Source: Climacium dendroides
Lineage: Eukaryota > Streptophyta > Bryopsida > Hypnales > Climaciaceae
Assembly: GCA_950106755.1 (NCBI GenBank)
Contig: OX467091.1
Location: 14,277,538 to 14,341,537 of the forward strand
Reading direction: 5' to 3'
Length of the DNA stretch: 64,000 nt
Made by a program: the position numbers and the translations under genes. How positions within the stretch are numbered: position 1 is the stretch's first letter; each line of letters starts with the position of its first letter. A model generated the notes under the pieces. That model was not told the origin of the DNA. It did not search any database and saw nothing but the letters and a program-made list of their open reading frames with translations. Shown one piece after another: positions 12,641-24,400 of this stretch.

Positions 12641-13551
12641 TTAACCCCTCATTGCCTAAGGCCCATTTGAGTTCAAAAACATGTTTGAGTTCAAAAACAT
12701 CATTGCTTTTGAAGTATTATAGTTTAAAATGTCACTAAGTTATAAAGATCTCAACTGTGCAATCTTGTAGTCTACATGTTGTAGATGATGTGAATCAAAT
12801 TTGGAGTCATTTGACCACATGGGTTGCAAGATTATAATGTTTTAGTATTAAAAAAGGATGCTGAAATTTTCCTAGCAACACATTTGGAGGTGAAATTTGA
12901 TTTCTAAACCTACTCAAATGAAAAAAACTTTAAACTAAACACATTGGTGAAAATATCATTGAATTGACTCATTGTGTTTGCAAAATGGCTTTCAAATGTA
13001 AAAAGAATAGCAAGAAAAGTTGCAAAAAACACATCTAAGGTTGAACCTCTTTTCACTAAAATGCTTCACAATCACTCATAACTTCTTGGATTGATATGAA
13101 ATTTTATCCACATAAACTAGACTAGTATGCACTATGTTTCTAAAAAAAAACTATTGAAAAAAAACATTACATAAAGAAGAAATAGGCTGCAAAAGTTCAC
13201 TATAATCCAAAAATGTTGGGATTTTGAACTTCAAATTGCTCCAAAACAACTTGGATTGACATGAAAATTTACCACAATAACTAAACTTCAAGGGGAACAT
13301 AACATTGGATGGAGATACAAGTCCCTAAAGTTGTAACCTTCAAATGCAATTTGGTGAATTCAAATTGAACCTATGAAATTTGTACATCTTGGATTTATCT
13401 AAAATTTTACCACATAAATTAGAAAAGAGAGAGTAAATTTTCTAAAATTTTTATTGAATTTAAATATCGGATGCAAGAGTTACAACACTTTGAATTGGAT
13501 TTGAAACTATGTGGGGATACTTTTGGTCCCCTTTAGGCAATGAGGGGTTAA
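12641..13551. mobile_element. Inverted-repeat element, ends TTAACCCCTCATTGCCTAA
   Basis: The left end TTAACCCCTCATTGCCTAAG (12,641) is matched by the right end CTTTAGGCAATGAGGGGTTAA (13,531-13,551), a nearly perfect terminal inverted repeat of about 20 bp. The 0.9-kb interior is AT-rich and non-coding. It is a MITE-like non-autonomous DNA transposon. Confidence 0.75.
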
Positions 13552-13821
13552 CCTATAAAGGTCGTGGCAGCCATTTTCTAGTTGATGAATGACAAAGAAT
13601 CTTAAAGGATAGGACAAAAGTACAACTATTCATCCTTGGAATTTTGTATGAAAATGGGGAGGTCTTGTATAGCAGTTTGCTTCCAATTAATACTTTTTTA
13701 TTTTTTTAAAGCCAATAATTCACTTGATATCCAAACAAATGATTTCAATGGTGACTTAGCTCGTCGTTTAAGGATTAAACAAATGATTTCCATGGTCACC
13801 TATCATTGTTTAAAGATTAAA
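13548..13821. repeat. Dispersed repeat, copy 1 (second copy at 32,247-32,476)
   Basis: Starts TTAACCTATAAAG and runs through GTTGATGAATGACA...AGGTCTTGTATAG to AAGGATTAA at 13,778. The last ~42 bp is then repeated once more. The same landmarks in the same order occur at 32,247-32,476. It shares TTAACC/GGATTAA-type ends with the other small elements. Confidence 0.6.
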
Positions 13822-13825
13822 TGAT

Positions 13826-14170
13826 TTTGGAGCAAATGGTGAGGAGTATGAGGTGGTGGAAAATTTTCCCATGTAGGAAGATAGGAAATATAGAGATGCC
13901 TAAATTTTCAAAATTTTATTACCAAAATCGAAGTAATTGTGAATTCCAAAAGCCAAAAAGTATTATTGACCTATAGTCAATGTTTAGAGTACTCTAATTC
14001 TGATCATTGAAGAACTACTTTTTTGCTCACTATAGGACATGTGTCATGACCTTATTAGTCTCAACCTTGAAAAGGACAAAAAAACAAAAACAAGACAAAA
14101 ACATTCCAAGCTTGAGTTCAAGCAAAAGGTTGGAAATAGCACACCCTACATGTTGGATACTGGGCGTGGT
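13826..14170. repeat. Dispersed repeat family C, copy 1
   Basis: Begins TTTTGGAGCAAATGGTGAG and continues through GAGGTGGTGGAAA, CCCATGTAGGAAG and ATGTGTCATGACCTTATTAG to GGTTGGAAATAG. The same series occurs at 53,062-53,285 (direct) and at 54,225-54,605 (inverted). Non-coding. Confidence 0.65.
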
Positions 14171-14601
14171 GCTTCTACCTTATCAAGCATTCACTCTACA
14201 GTCTACACTCTATAAATGAGTCACAGTCAGTGCCAAACTTTGAATTCTTTTCACGAGTGGCACACTTGTCACCAGCAGCACACATTCAAACTCTTCATTC
14301 ATTCGTTCATTCATTGGTGACCCCAGACAATCAGTCAGATTAACGACGTCAGGGTGTGAAGGGTCGGAACTAAAACAGTGGAAATAGTCATTACCCTGAA
14401 GTAGGCAAACCCGTGCATTTACTTACAATACTAAATCCAGGGTTCATGAGCCCCCTTCTCAATTGCTAATCCAGTGCTCCTCGAAGAACACATCACGGGC
14501 CTTACAATTTTGTACAGAAGCAGTGTCTCTAAACCCACTCTCCTCATTTCACCATGCAAACAGTCGTTGCTATAAATACAGGACATCCTCTGCACATTCT
14601 T
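14171..14601. other. 3' flank of MSRB
   Basis: No gene recognised. The part nearest 14,601 is the expected 3' UTR of the minus-strand MSRB gene. Confidence 0.4.
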
Positions 14602-16147
14602 CTAGGACTTATTTGCGGGAGTGAATTTCAATGAGACGCTGTTCACACAGTGCCTAGCATCAGTTGGAGTCGAGAACCCCTCGCCCTTGAACACATGACC
14701 CAAGTGTCCTCCACAAGCGGCGCATGTAATCTCCACACGACGCCCATCTGGATCACGCTGGAATGACACAACACTCTTCACCGTTAGTTTTGCATACAAA
14801 TGCGCAGACATCACTGAAAGAAGAAGGTTACAGTTGCATTATTGGATCACAGTAGTGATCCAACTTCATAGCGAATTGAGAAGAGCCAATGTAGCTGAAG
14901 TTTCTCAATGTTGACACCAAAGTTTGATTACTGTTTACTTGACCTACTCGGGGTGAAGATCCCCAAAATATGTCAAATCTCAGCCAAATTCCTACTTGGT
15001 ATAAAAGACACAGGAAAATAGCATAACATGAACTCACTAGGGGGTATCAGGGTTTGTGATTCCAGAGTTCGTTTGATTCCATAATTTGTCTCCTAATCCG
15101 GCCACGTTCGGGCCAATTTGACCTCCTCGTAGAAATTTCAAATCGCTATTCCCAAATTGTCATAAAAATTTTCGGACCACAAGTCTCGAACCCTAACAAC
15201 CCTACTTGAACCTCAAAGAACTCACACATAACCTTACCATAATATGCCACACAACATGTTTACGAATATGAGGATTCTACCAAGCACGGAAGAAAATAAA
15301 TGGCCAAGGAATAAGTGCACTCACAGTCTCATTGATGGCACCGGGGATGCCCTCGTAGAAGGCGGGCCATCCACAGCCGGAGTCGAACTTCGTGGTGGAC
15401 TTGTAAAGCGGCGTTTTGCAGCCTGCACATTCGTACACTCCGTCGTCTTTCGTCTTGTTGTACTCACCGGTATTAGGATACCTGCTCATCGCCATTCACA
15501 CGACTGTCATTCCTCCCCCCTCGATAAACCCTATTTGCAACTAAACCTCTCAACTTCCCCATGTAGGCACAGCAAACATGCCGTCGACCAATCACCCCAA
15601 GTTACAAAACGCTTAGCATATTTCAAATTGTGATCAAAATCCTCAACACTATTGACAATTCAGTCATAAATACCTTATTTACTCCTCCCAAGTACCCAAA
15701 TCTCAAACCCAATTCCATTTGCATCGAAATCCACCCACAGGACCCCCAATTGCACCCCCATGACAAACAAACAAACAAAAATACACAAGCACATGGTCAC
15801 CCAACCATCACATTCTCAATCCTCTCTCCAAACAAACCCCCTCCTCAATTCCAAATCCAAAAGCCAATCCTCAGCGCAGCCACTCACTCTGTGCCCTTCT
15901 GTCGCAAGATGCGGAACTGCTCAGGACTGAGCACGGCCTGCCACTCCTCCTCGGACTTGGCGACTTGGTTGGTGTTGGGTCCTCCTGCGGATGCCATAGC
16001 TAAAGCTTTGCGTTGCGAGGTCTGAAAAGAGGTCTGAAGCGAGAGACGAGCGGGTCGGAAGGATACAGCCAAAGCTTTGGGCGTGGCGAGCGCAAAACAA
16101 GAAGTGGAGACGGCGGTGGTGAGCGTGGTGATGAGTGTGGCTGCCAT
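14602..16147 (-). CDS. MSRB: Peptide methionine-R-sulfoxide reductase B, plastid type
   Basis: Three exons on the minus strand: 16147-15888, 15481-15325, 14757-14602; 190 residues. It reduces methionine-R-sulfoxide in oxidised proteins. Visible features: a Ser/Thr/Arg-rich N-terminus of about 50 residues that looks like a chloroplast transit peptide, zinc-binding CxxC pairs at 105/108 and 151/154, [16 protein letters not shown], and the catalytic cysteine in [11 protein letters not shown] (Cys176). Cys123 lies 53 residues before it, the spacing recalled for the resolving/catalytic pair of Arabidopsis MSRB2, so a thioredoxin-regenerated 2-Cys enzyme is likely. The exon 1/2 join gives [13 protein letters not shown], matching the family. 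The start is the first ATG of an otherwise complete transit-peptide frame. Confidence 0.95.
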
Positions 16148-16712
16148 GGTGGGTTATATTGCAAGAGGACTGACGAGCGAGGCAAGAAATCTAAGGGGGA
16201 GGGAGAGGGGAGAAATTGCGGTGAAATGCGGATGAAGCGGATGAGGCGGGATGATGTACAGTGTCACACGTATGGATGGAGAGGAACCGAGGGATCTTCG
16301 ACTTGGGTTTCCTGAGGGGCGACACGAGGTCTCTGCGTTCGTCACGAAGGTAAGGACGGAGGTTCCATTTCTCTGCTGATTCGCAATTTGGGGGGAGCCG
16401 GTTTGACTCTCTGAAATGCTTTTCAGGAAATTTTTCCTTCGAAGGATTCCTTGAAAGATGATTGGAATTGGCATCTCACATGCCATTGCTAACCCATGCA
16501 TGACTTTGGTCTAAAAAGTGGGCAATGGATGACTTTCTAGATCATTCTAGAAATGAAGAATGCACCTATTGATTGAAAAATTAGATCAATTTGGTGATAG
16601 GTCTTGTACTTTCAGGAGTAAACCTGACCTTGTAACCTTATAAGGACATGGCTCCCAATGACCAAGGTAGTCACCAAAATTCTTTGATTATTGGACCAAT
16701 AGGTACATTCAT
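16148..16712. other. Upstream region of MSRB and AT-rich intergenic DNA
   Basis: The first ~350 bp is GC-richer and is the likely promoter and 5' UTR of the minus-strand MSRB. No other gene was recognised. Confidence 0.35.
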
Positions 16713-16880
16713 GGGGAATTTCATTAAAATGGCGATATTTCATGTGCCATTTTCACAGTGTGCCATTTCCACATTCAGACGGGGCGGTCTGAAATCTATT
16801 AGTGTACTAGATTTTAGACCGCCCGGTCTGAACTGTGGGATGTCAAAGTCACACAATATTTGTCATTTTAATGAAATTCC
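16713..16880. mobile_element. Foldback element with nested inverted repeats
   Basis: The outer ends GGAATTTCATTAAAATG (16,715) and CATTTTAATGAAATTCC (ending 16,880) are inverted copies. The inner arms 16,774-16,798 and 16,808-16,832 pair over about 25 bp around a 9-base loop. The inner arms are themselves built on the dyad TTCAGACNGGGCGGTCTGAA, much GC-richer than the surroundings. This is a MITE-like foldback without coding capacity. Confidence 0.7.
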
Positions 16881-17845
16881 ACATATTCACTTTTTCTATA
16901 ATCAATAATGAAGTCATCTATCGGACCATTGTGGTTTGTAGTGTCTTTATGGGGTTAAAAGCATATGTATCCTAAAAATAAGTGACGAATGACATTGAGA
17001 GAAACTATAGAAATAATGAATGCACCTATTCATTCCAAAATCTACCAATTTTTTGATTGACTTGTTTGAACATGGCATGTGGTTTCCAAAACAATGTCAA
17101 GGGTCAAAGATTTTGATTCAAAGCAAAGGAATTATTCCGGTGTGACTCCAACAAAAGGTTTAGTTACCTAATGACATTCTGTTTTCGAAGTCTTCTTTTC
17201 TTATTTGTCCCTTAGATTTTTTTTTCTGACTTTGGGTTTTCTTCTAGCTAAGCACTCCTTTAGCCCCTAAAAGTAGGGGAAGCCTAATTTTCAAATTGAA
17301 CTTTTTTTCATTTTACATTTGATACAAGGTAGTGTGCTTTTAGAGCAGCCATGACCACTGAGTTTGAACTTCAAAAATTTGTGACTAATTTGGTTCAAAA
17401 AATATGAAATGACTTGGATTCTATGCCAATTCCATTTTTCTTCATGTAAAAATTTACTGAAAATTGTTTTAAGGAGTTTAGCTTCCTTGAAAAGACAATT
17501 AGCTCTTAAATGGTTGCTTCAAGAGCAAACTACTTTAGAAGGTGCATGAATTGATGTATACAATAGTGATGGAGGTTTATTTTCTTGTTGAGATGGATTC
17601 AATTAACAATGGCTTTCTTAATTTGGATTATTATTACACCTTCAACATGTCTTAGAAACTACAAAATGGTCACATATTTTGAGAGTGTAGTGTTGTATTT
17701 GAATGTAATAAAGTTTAGATGGTAAAATGACATCCAAATGAAAGATACTTATTTTTGAAATCTCAATTCAACGGCACGTGTCTTCGCATTCTAGTACAGT
17801 TTTTTGTATTTGGAGAATGGTTTGCAAAAGACCTTTTTATACCTT
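16881..17845. other. AT-rich intergenic DNA
   Basis: No gene recognised. TTAGCCCCTAAAAGTAGGGG near 17,259 resembles the ends of the TTAACCCCTA elements and may be a truncated terminus. Confidence 0.4.
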
Positions 17846-18775
17846 CCCTAAAGGTTTTTGACTATGTTTTCACCAAAAATACTCTAAAACTGCCATTTCT
17901 AGTACATGTACCAAATTTTAGAAAAACATCACTTTTGGACACATTTAACCATAGTATCTTGTAGTATGTTGGTTTGAAAGATGTGAAAACTTTCAGAAAT
18001 TTCCATCATGTGGATTGCAAGATATTAGTGTTTAAAGTGACAGAAATCCCTTTCAAGGCCTTACAAAAAACTAGGTAGTTGCACTTTACAAGGTCACATT
18101 CAGTGTATGAAAAAATGTCCATGTTGGTAGTGCTTCTTTGGATTCTTTCTTCAAGGCAAGTTGGCTACATCCTTGAAAATTTTCAAAACATTTGGATTTG
18201 TACAACATATAGGAAAAAAAATAGTAAATAGAAAGTAGAAAATATTTTAAAATATGAAATTATTATATTAGTTATGGAATTGAAAAATGCCAATCCCAAT
18301 GGTGGTAATGTTGTAATAAACATTCAACATCCTATGATTATATTTTTTTCCAAAAATATTGAAAATTAAATAAGATAAAGAATTTTAAAGTTATTTTAAA
18401 GTAGAGAATCCATAATTGCCTTCAAACAAAAACTCCTCATGACTTTCATCTCATTAATAAAAATATAACAATTCAAAGCTTTTTTTGTGTATATAAATCT
18501 AAAAAATCAATTAAAAAGTTTCATTTCTCAAAAAAATATTTTTTAAAGAATTTTTCGAGGTGCCCATGTTCCTTGCTAATTGTTGAAAATTACATATCAT
18601 ACAATAACTTTCTAACCATGTAATCAAAAGTTATGATAATTGTTGTGCCTTAAAGCTACTCCTTGGGTATATGTTATGTGAAAATTTCAATGAAAAAAAT
18701 GAAAATTCCATTCATAGTGAGCTACCCCAAATTGTTATATTGCCTAAAAGTGTAGTTTGGTCATTTAGGGATTAA
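17846..18775. repeat. Dispersed repeat family A, copy 1
   Basis: Begins near CCCTAAAGGTTTTTGACTATG and ends CATTTAGGGATTAAGG. It shares a continuous series of landmarks with 53,290-54,212, including TGACTATGTTTTCACC, CTCTAAAACTGCCATTTC, GGATTGCAAGATATTAG and GAATTGAAAAATGCCAATCC. An inverted, shorter copy lies at 22,817-23,488. It is non-coding with TTAACCCCTAAAGGACC-type ends. Confidence 0.75.
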
Positions 18776-20094
18776 GGATCAAGTGTAATCTGGATTTCCA
18801 AAATTACAAAGATGTATTATAAAATATTAAAATGTAGATTAGAACTACATTGTTTAATATTAAATATTAAATTGATTGTAGATTGTATATTTGTGATTTT
18901 CTCAAGAATTTTCTTTTCCTAAGTGCTCAATCGACCATTTTTCAGTCGTTGCCTGACTTTGGGCAATATTTTCGGGCAAAAAAAACTTTTTTTTCAATTT
19001 TTATTAAAATATTGGATTGTATTTCAATATTTATATTCAAAACTAAGATCACTACAATCAAACAAAAATGATAAGAGAAGTAACACAAATTGTTTGGAAT
19101 TGGCCTAGTGTTGAAAAACATATTATTTTGGGAAAGTGTTGTAGTTCTCATTTTTCATAAATCAATAGAAACCACAACTTTGACCAATAAAAAAAATTCA
19201 ATTGTTAAAGATAAAAATTTCATTTTTGATAAATTTTAGAAGGCATATCTTCAAAATTCATTTGAAGAGAATCTTAGAACCTTTTTATAATTTTGAATAT
19301 ATGATATTTTTTACTTTTCTTACTTCACATTATTTTTTTTGATGCAAACTTCAAAAAATTTATAGAACTTATATTTTATAACACATTTGTCTATTGTCTG
19401 TACCCCTTGGGCTTTCAAGGTTAAGTTCAAAATGTTGAGTTCTAATCATAGTGGTTTTTGAAGATTTCTATTTTAATTTTTAATTTTTAATTTTTGAAAG
19501 GCCATTTTAGAACTAAAAAAGTTATTTTTTGAGGTAGACCTCTACTGGTACCCTTTGAATCATAGAATATTTGCAAATCACAGTCTTGAAGATTTATATT
19601 ATTTAAATGTTAAAGAACTAACACAAGAATCATGAAGAAAATCAATGGATGAAAAAATGCATTTTTGTGGGCTTAAGGAAGTTGGAATGTATTTGCATTC
19701 ATTTCTTGTTCAAAATTTGAATGTTTGGTCCTTAAGGGGTTAAAGGTTTAATCCAAGAATGATCCAAAGAACTATAAATGTAGAATAAATGACTTTCATG
19801 AAAATCGTAGAACAAATAATGCACATATTCATTACAGAATCATAGGCTTATCCTTTTGTGATATCAATATACTTTACTATTGGTAGTATATATTTGATGA
19901 CATCACCTATATGAACTAAAGTTATTTAGTCATTTCAACTTCTAATGCCACTTCAAGGATTGGAAACTACAATGTTTGCAACATTCAGACCATAGCAACT
20001 ACAACCACTCTTTTCACCACGTATTGTGTTGTGGCTAGTACTGCAACAATATTAGCATGTGAACTTAGAAATGTGAGTCTATGAGCCTTGAATC
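18776..20094. other. AT-rich intergenic DNA
   Basis: No gene recognised. TCCTTAAGGGGTTAAAGG near 19,731 looks like another end of the TTAACCCCTA element family. Confidence 0.4.
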
Positions 20095-20475
20095 TACGTA
20101 TAAGTAGGTATTCTACAACCATTGAAGGTGCTTAAAACATATGTACCTATAACATAAGTATCCTATAACCATGGAAGGTGCTTATAATATAGGTACCTAA
20201 AAGATAAATATCCTATAACCTTAAAAGGTACTTATAACATAAACAACTATAATATAAATAACCTATAACCATAGAAGGTGCTATAACATATACACTAACA
20301 ATATAAGCACCTTTGATATAAATATCTTAGCCATGGAAGGTACTTATAATATACACCTATAATATAAATATCTTGTAACCATAGAAGGTGCTTATAATAT
20401 AGGTACCTATAACATAAACACATATAATATAAATATCCTAGAACTATGGAAGATGCCTATCAATATAAGAACTTA
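20095..20475. repeat. Minisatellite, ~60-bp degenerate units
   Basis: About six units containing CCTATAACCATGGAAGGTGCTTATAATATAGG-like blocks followed by TACCTATAACATAAATAT. Units vary by substitution and small deletions. Non-coding. Confidence 0.75.
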
Positions 20476-21428
20476 GGCTCTTAGGCTCAAGATCCTAAAC
20501 TCACATGCTAGCAACCATACTAGTAGTGCCACAATACTTTTGTGACTAGGTAATGAACCTACATGAGGCCAATGACCACAATCTACTCACAGAAGACAAA
20601 AGTTGTAATTGTCTATTATTTTCTTTGCCACTAAGATAAATACACCTATAATTGTCACTAATTACAATTGAGCATAATAATTATTATTAAACATAAATCA
20701 TTTTTAATAAATTTGAAAGTAGATTCCAACACACCTTATCATGCGTTATTTGGACACTTTAAATAATAATTATAAAATTTCAATATATAGACTCTAGGTG
20801 TACCAAAAAATGACACAAAGTACAATTAGGCTCTCATGTTCCAAGTGCCTACATTTTGTTGTTCCGTTAATATCTAGGTTTTTGTGATACTTTTTGGTCT
20901 TGCATTTTGGGCATTGTCAATTAGGGTTGTCCATACTTCACTTCAAAACTTGCTTGGTTATTTCTTAATCCTCTGTGTCTACTTCCGAAACAATATTGTA
21001 ACTGTCTTCAAGCCAATTTGAGCAGTTGACAACAAAATCAAGCGACTATCAATTTCTGAAGACTCGCATTTTCAAGGAATTCCAAGTGTGAAGGTGGATT
21101 TAACATTGAGTGACGACTTCCCATGAATATGAGAAACTTAGCAAGGCTCAAGTAACTGTCTTTGTTGCATTGGCAGACACGTTGAGTTCTTGCTATCAAC
21201 GCTAGCCTTGATCACAAGTAAACAGGAATGTATCTTGCCTGATTTGTATGTTACATTAAAGGACAGCATTTGGTATGAGGCCTAGAACATCCTTGTCCTT
21301 CTTCCTGAGAATTAGCTCTGCATGATGTGCCCAAGGTTCAATTTACATCAACAGCATGAATTCTATACTAACTAGAGATGTACTGCAAATTGTCAATTGA
21401 TAATGGTAAGGCAACTAATTTCTTACTC
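20476..21428. other. Intergenic DNA and 3' flank of PPR4
   Basis: No gene recognised. The part nearest 21,428 is the likely 3' UTR of PPR4. Confidence 0.35.
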
Positions 21429-24400
21429 TTACTGATAGTCCCACACTACTTCGTAATCATCACCAGTTTCAGCGTCTTCCGTTGAGTCAGGCTTGTCAGC
21501 TTCTTCTCTTGCTCGTGCTTCTTCTACTGCTGCCTTCCATTCTGTTTCCAAAAACTGAGTAAGTCATACAACACAAGAAAGAATACGTGCAAAACACAAG
21601 GGCATGAAGATAACAAGGTTTTTAGAAAACTTAGTCTGTTTCATATGTTACCTCCCCATGTGAAGGCTTCTCCACGTATTATGGAGAGGGCTCTGCATAA
21701 TCACTGACCAAGGGAGACTTCTCCATGAATCACGGGGAAGATTCGTTTCATGATGCTATCTTAAGCTCCAGAAACAGTCTAATTTTACTGAAAACCTTGG
21801 CGTTGAACACTTGCTGAATTGGATACAGATGCAGGCTGATACTCTCTAGCATAAAATTTACGGTAACAGTAACGGCATGGGATATAACGATTTGTACCTG
21901 GTGGAAATATTCTCGCCACAGCTCTAGTCAAATCGCCGGGTTGCCTCTCAGCTTTGATCAAAAACCTCTGCCAGTGCTTGGCAGTGGCAAAATCGACACA
22001 TATACCTTGGTCTACCATTTCGGACGTCACTCTTAACACACCATCAAATACTGTCTCACGCGCAACTGCAGCTCTTGAAAGAAGGGAAGTCATGATGCAG
22101 TGGTAAAGTGGTTTGTCAGGTTCCATCCCAGCAGCTTTCATTTCGTCGTAGCAAACCAAAGCTTTCTCAGGGTACGATGCGGATGCCCATCCATGCACAA
22201 GAGTTGTGTAGGTTTGCAGATTAGGTTGTACACCTTGCTGCTTCATCTGCTCAATTGTTTCTGTTGCTTTCTGCACACAACACCCAGCCACATGTTGATG
22301 TACTTTCTTCTTCCTCTACTAAATTTCTGGTCTTCAAGGTAATAGCATGTTCAAACCCCCAAATAATGTCTTCTGAATTCACCGATTAAAAAAATCATCG
22401 AGATGACATAAAATATTCCCAGAGAACCGAGTATACAGTGCTAACAGCAAATACGTCCAACATAACTATATATGGATTACATCCCTCGAGGAAAACTCGA
22501 TAAAAAGACTCAAAGAAATGATACCTGCATGTCCCCTGCCTTACAACATGCATTGGTAAAGGAGGTGTACGAATGAACGTCTGGTGTAAAGCCGTCTTGA
22601 CGCATCTTTTGCATTACATCAGATGCCTCCCACATGTCCCCTCTCTGAGCCCACCTGCAACCATCGACCTCCTAATCAGCACCATGTCTGCACTACTAAA
22701 ATGTTCACCATGAAAATATCCACTAAACAAAAGATTAAACCCCATGTGTGCAAGATAATAATAGAAAATACACTTTGGAAGCTGATAGTAAATTTCAAAA
22801 CATATAACTATATTGTTCACCCCTAAAGGACCAAGTAGCATTTTTTGACAACATAGCGTTTTTGTCATCCATTTACAAATGGAATTTTCATTTCTTTTTC
22901 ATTGAAATTTTCACACATGTAGTCAAGGAGTAGCTTTTTAAGGCCAACAATTTTGTAACTTTTGACTACAAGGTTCAAAACTTAATGTATGATATGTAGT
23001 TTCTTTCTCAACACAAGCAACCCAAGTAGCTAAAAAGATCACTTTTTAAAAAAAATAAAAATTTGAACTTGGTTTTCTAGCTTTATATACATGAGAGGAT
23101 TTGAATCATTCCATTTCGATTAACAAGATGAAAGTTACGAGGAGTTTTAGTTTGCAGGCAATCATTTCTTTGAATCTTTCAAAATACCTACATTTAATTG
23201 GAAATTGGAAAGGTTACTTATTTTGTAATTTGAGGACGGTGCACTCTAACAAGTTAACTTGTAAACACCCTAATCCTTTTTCGAATTTTGGCACATTCTT
23301 GCTTATAGCTTCGTAAAGAATTATCATTTACTGCAATTTCATGAAATTGGTCATTAACGCAGGTGGTCTTTTCAACATTCAAGTATTACATTGGATGAAA
23401 GTGAAGTTAGTTGGACTAAACAATGCCTGCAAGCCCTCCATTCATCATCTAGAATATGGACGTTGGAGCACTTAAGGGTTAACTAAAGATCCTACAATTG
23501 GATTTATTAATGGATGAATACCCCCCGTATGTTCACTGCTTGATACATTGGCAAATACAGTTGGTACATTGAGGAAAGCAATATGTACCTCTGTGTAAGA
23601 AAACCTGTTTGCTTTATGGACCTCCTACCGTAATAATAAGAAAAAAGATTTACTTTCAGACACGTCAAGAAGGATAAAGAAAATATCACATACCCATCGA
23701 GGAGAATATTGTAGATGTACTGGTTCATGGGGACACCTGCATCTGCCATCTCTGTCGTCACTGCAACTGCACTCTGCATGCGTCCTGCCTTGCAACAAGC
23801 CTTCAAAAGAGACGCATATGAAATCACGTCTGGCTTCAGCCCTATTTCATTGATGCGCTTGAAGTACTTGAAAGCCAGGCCAATCTCTCCGTCGCAAGCA
23901 TACCCCTCCATAAGGGTAGTGTAACTGCGCTCGTTTGGATGAACTCCAGCCAACGCCATTTCATCAATGATAGACGCAGCCCTATCCATCTGTACCGATC
24001 TTTTGAACAGTTAGCAGCTATTAAAATTTTTACCTCCAAACTGCCCAATTCCATCTCTAGGAATTGAAATAAATTATTCAAGAAGCATCAATGAAGGTAA
24101 CAGAAAGCACCAATAGAAAGTAGAAACCATAACCCACATTTTTTAACAATAGACATATGTTTGATGAAAGTCACTATTAGCTTCTAAAGTGAGCTTCTTG
24201 TTTGAGGCTTGCAATCTTAGAGTATTACACTTTTCTGTGCAATTACAGTAGGCCACGATAATTCTAAAGATACTACAGTTTATGAGCCCAGAATCTTCCT
24301 ATAAGACGTCTTCAGCATTTTGAGAGGAATTTCGACAATTACTAATTTCTCCTCACAGTAATTGCACGGGAATTTATAAATATTAGTTTGTGAAAGTAGA

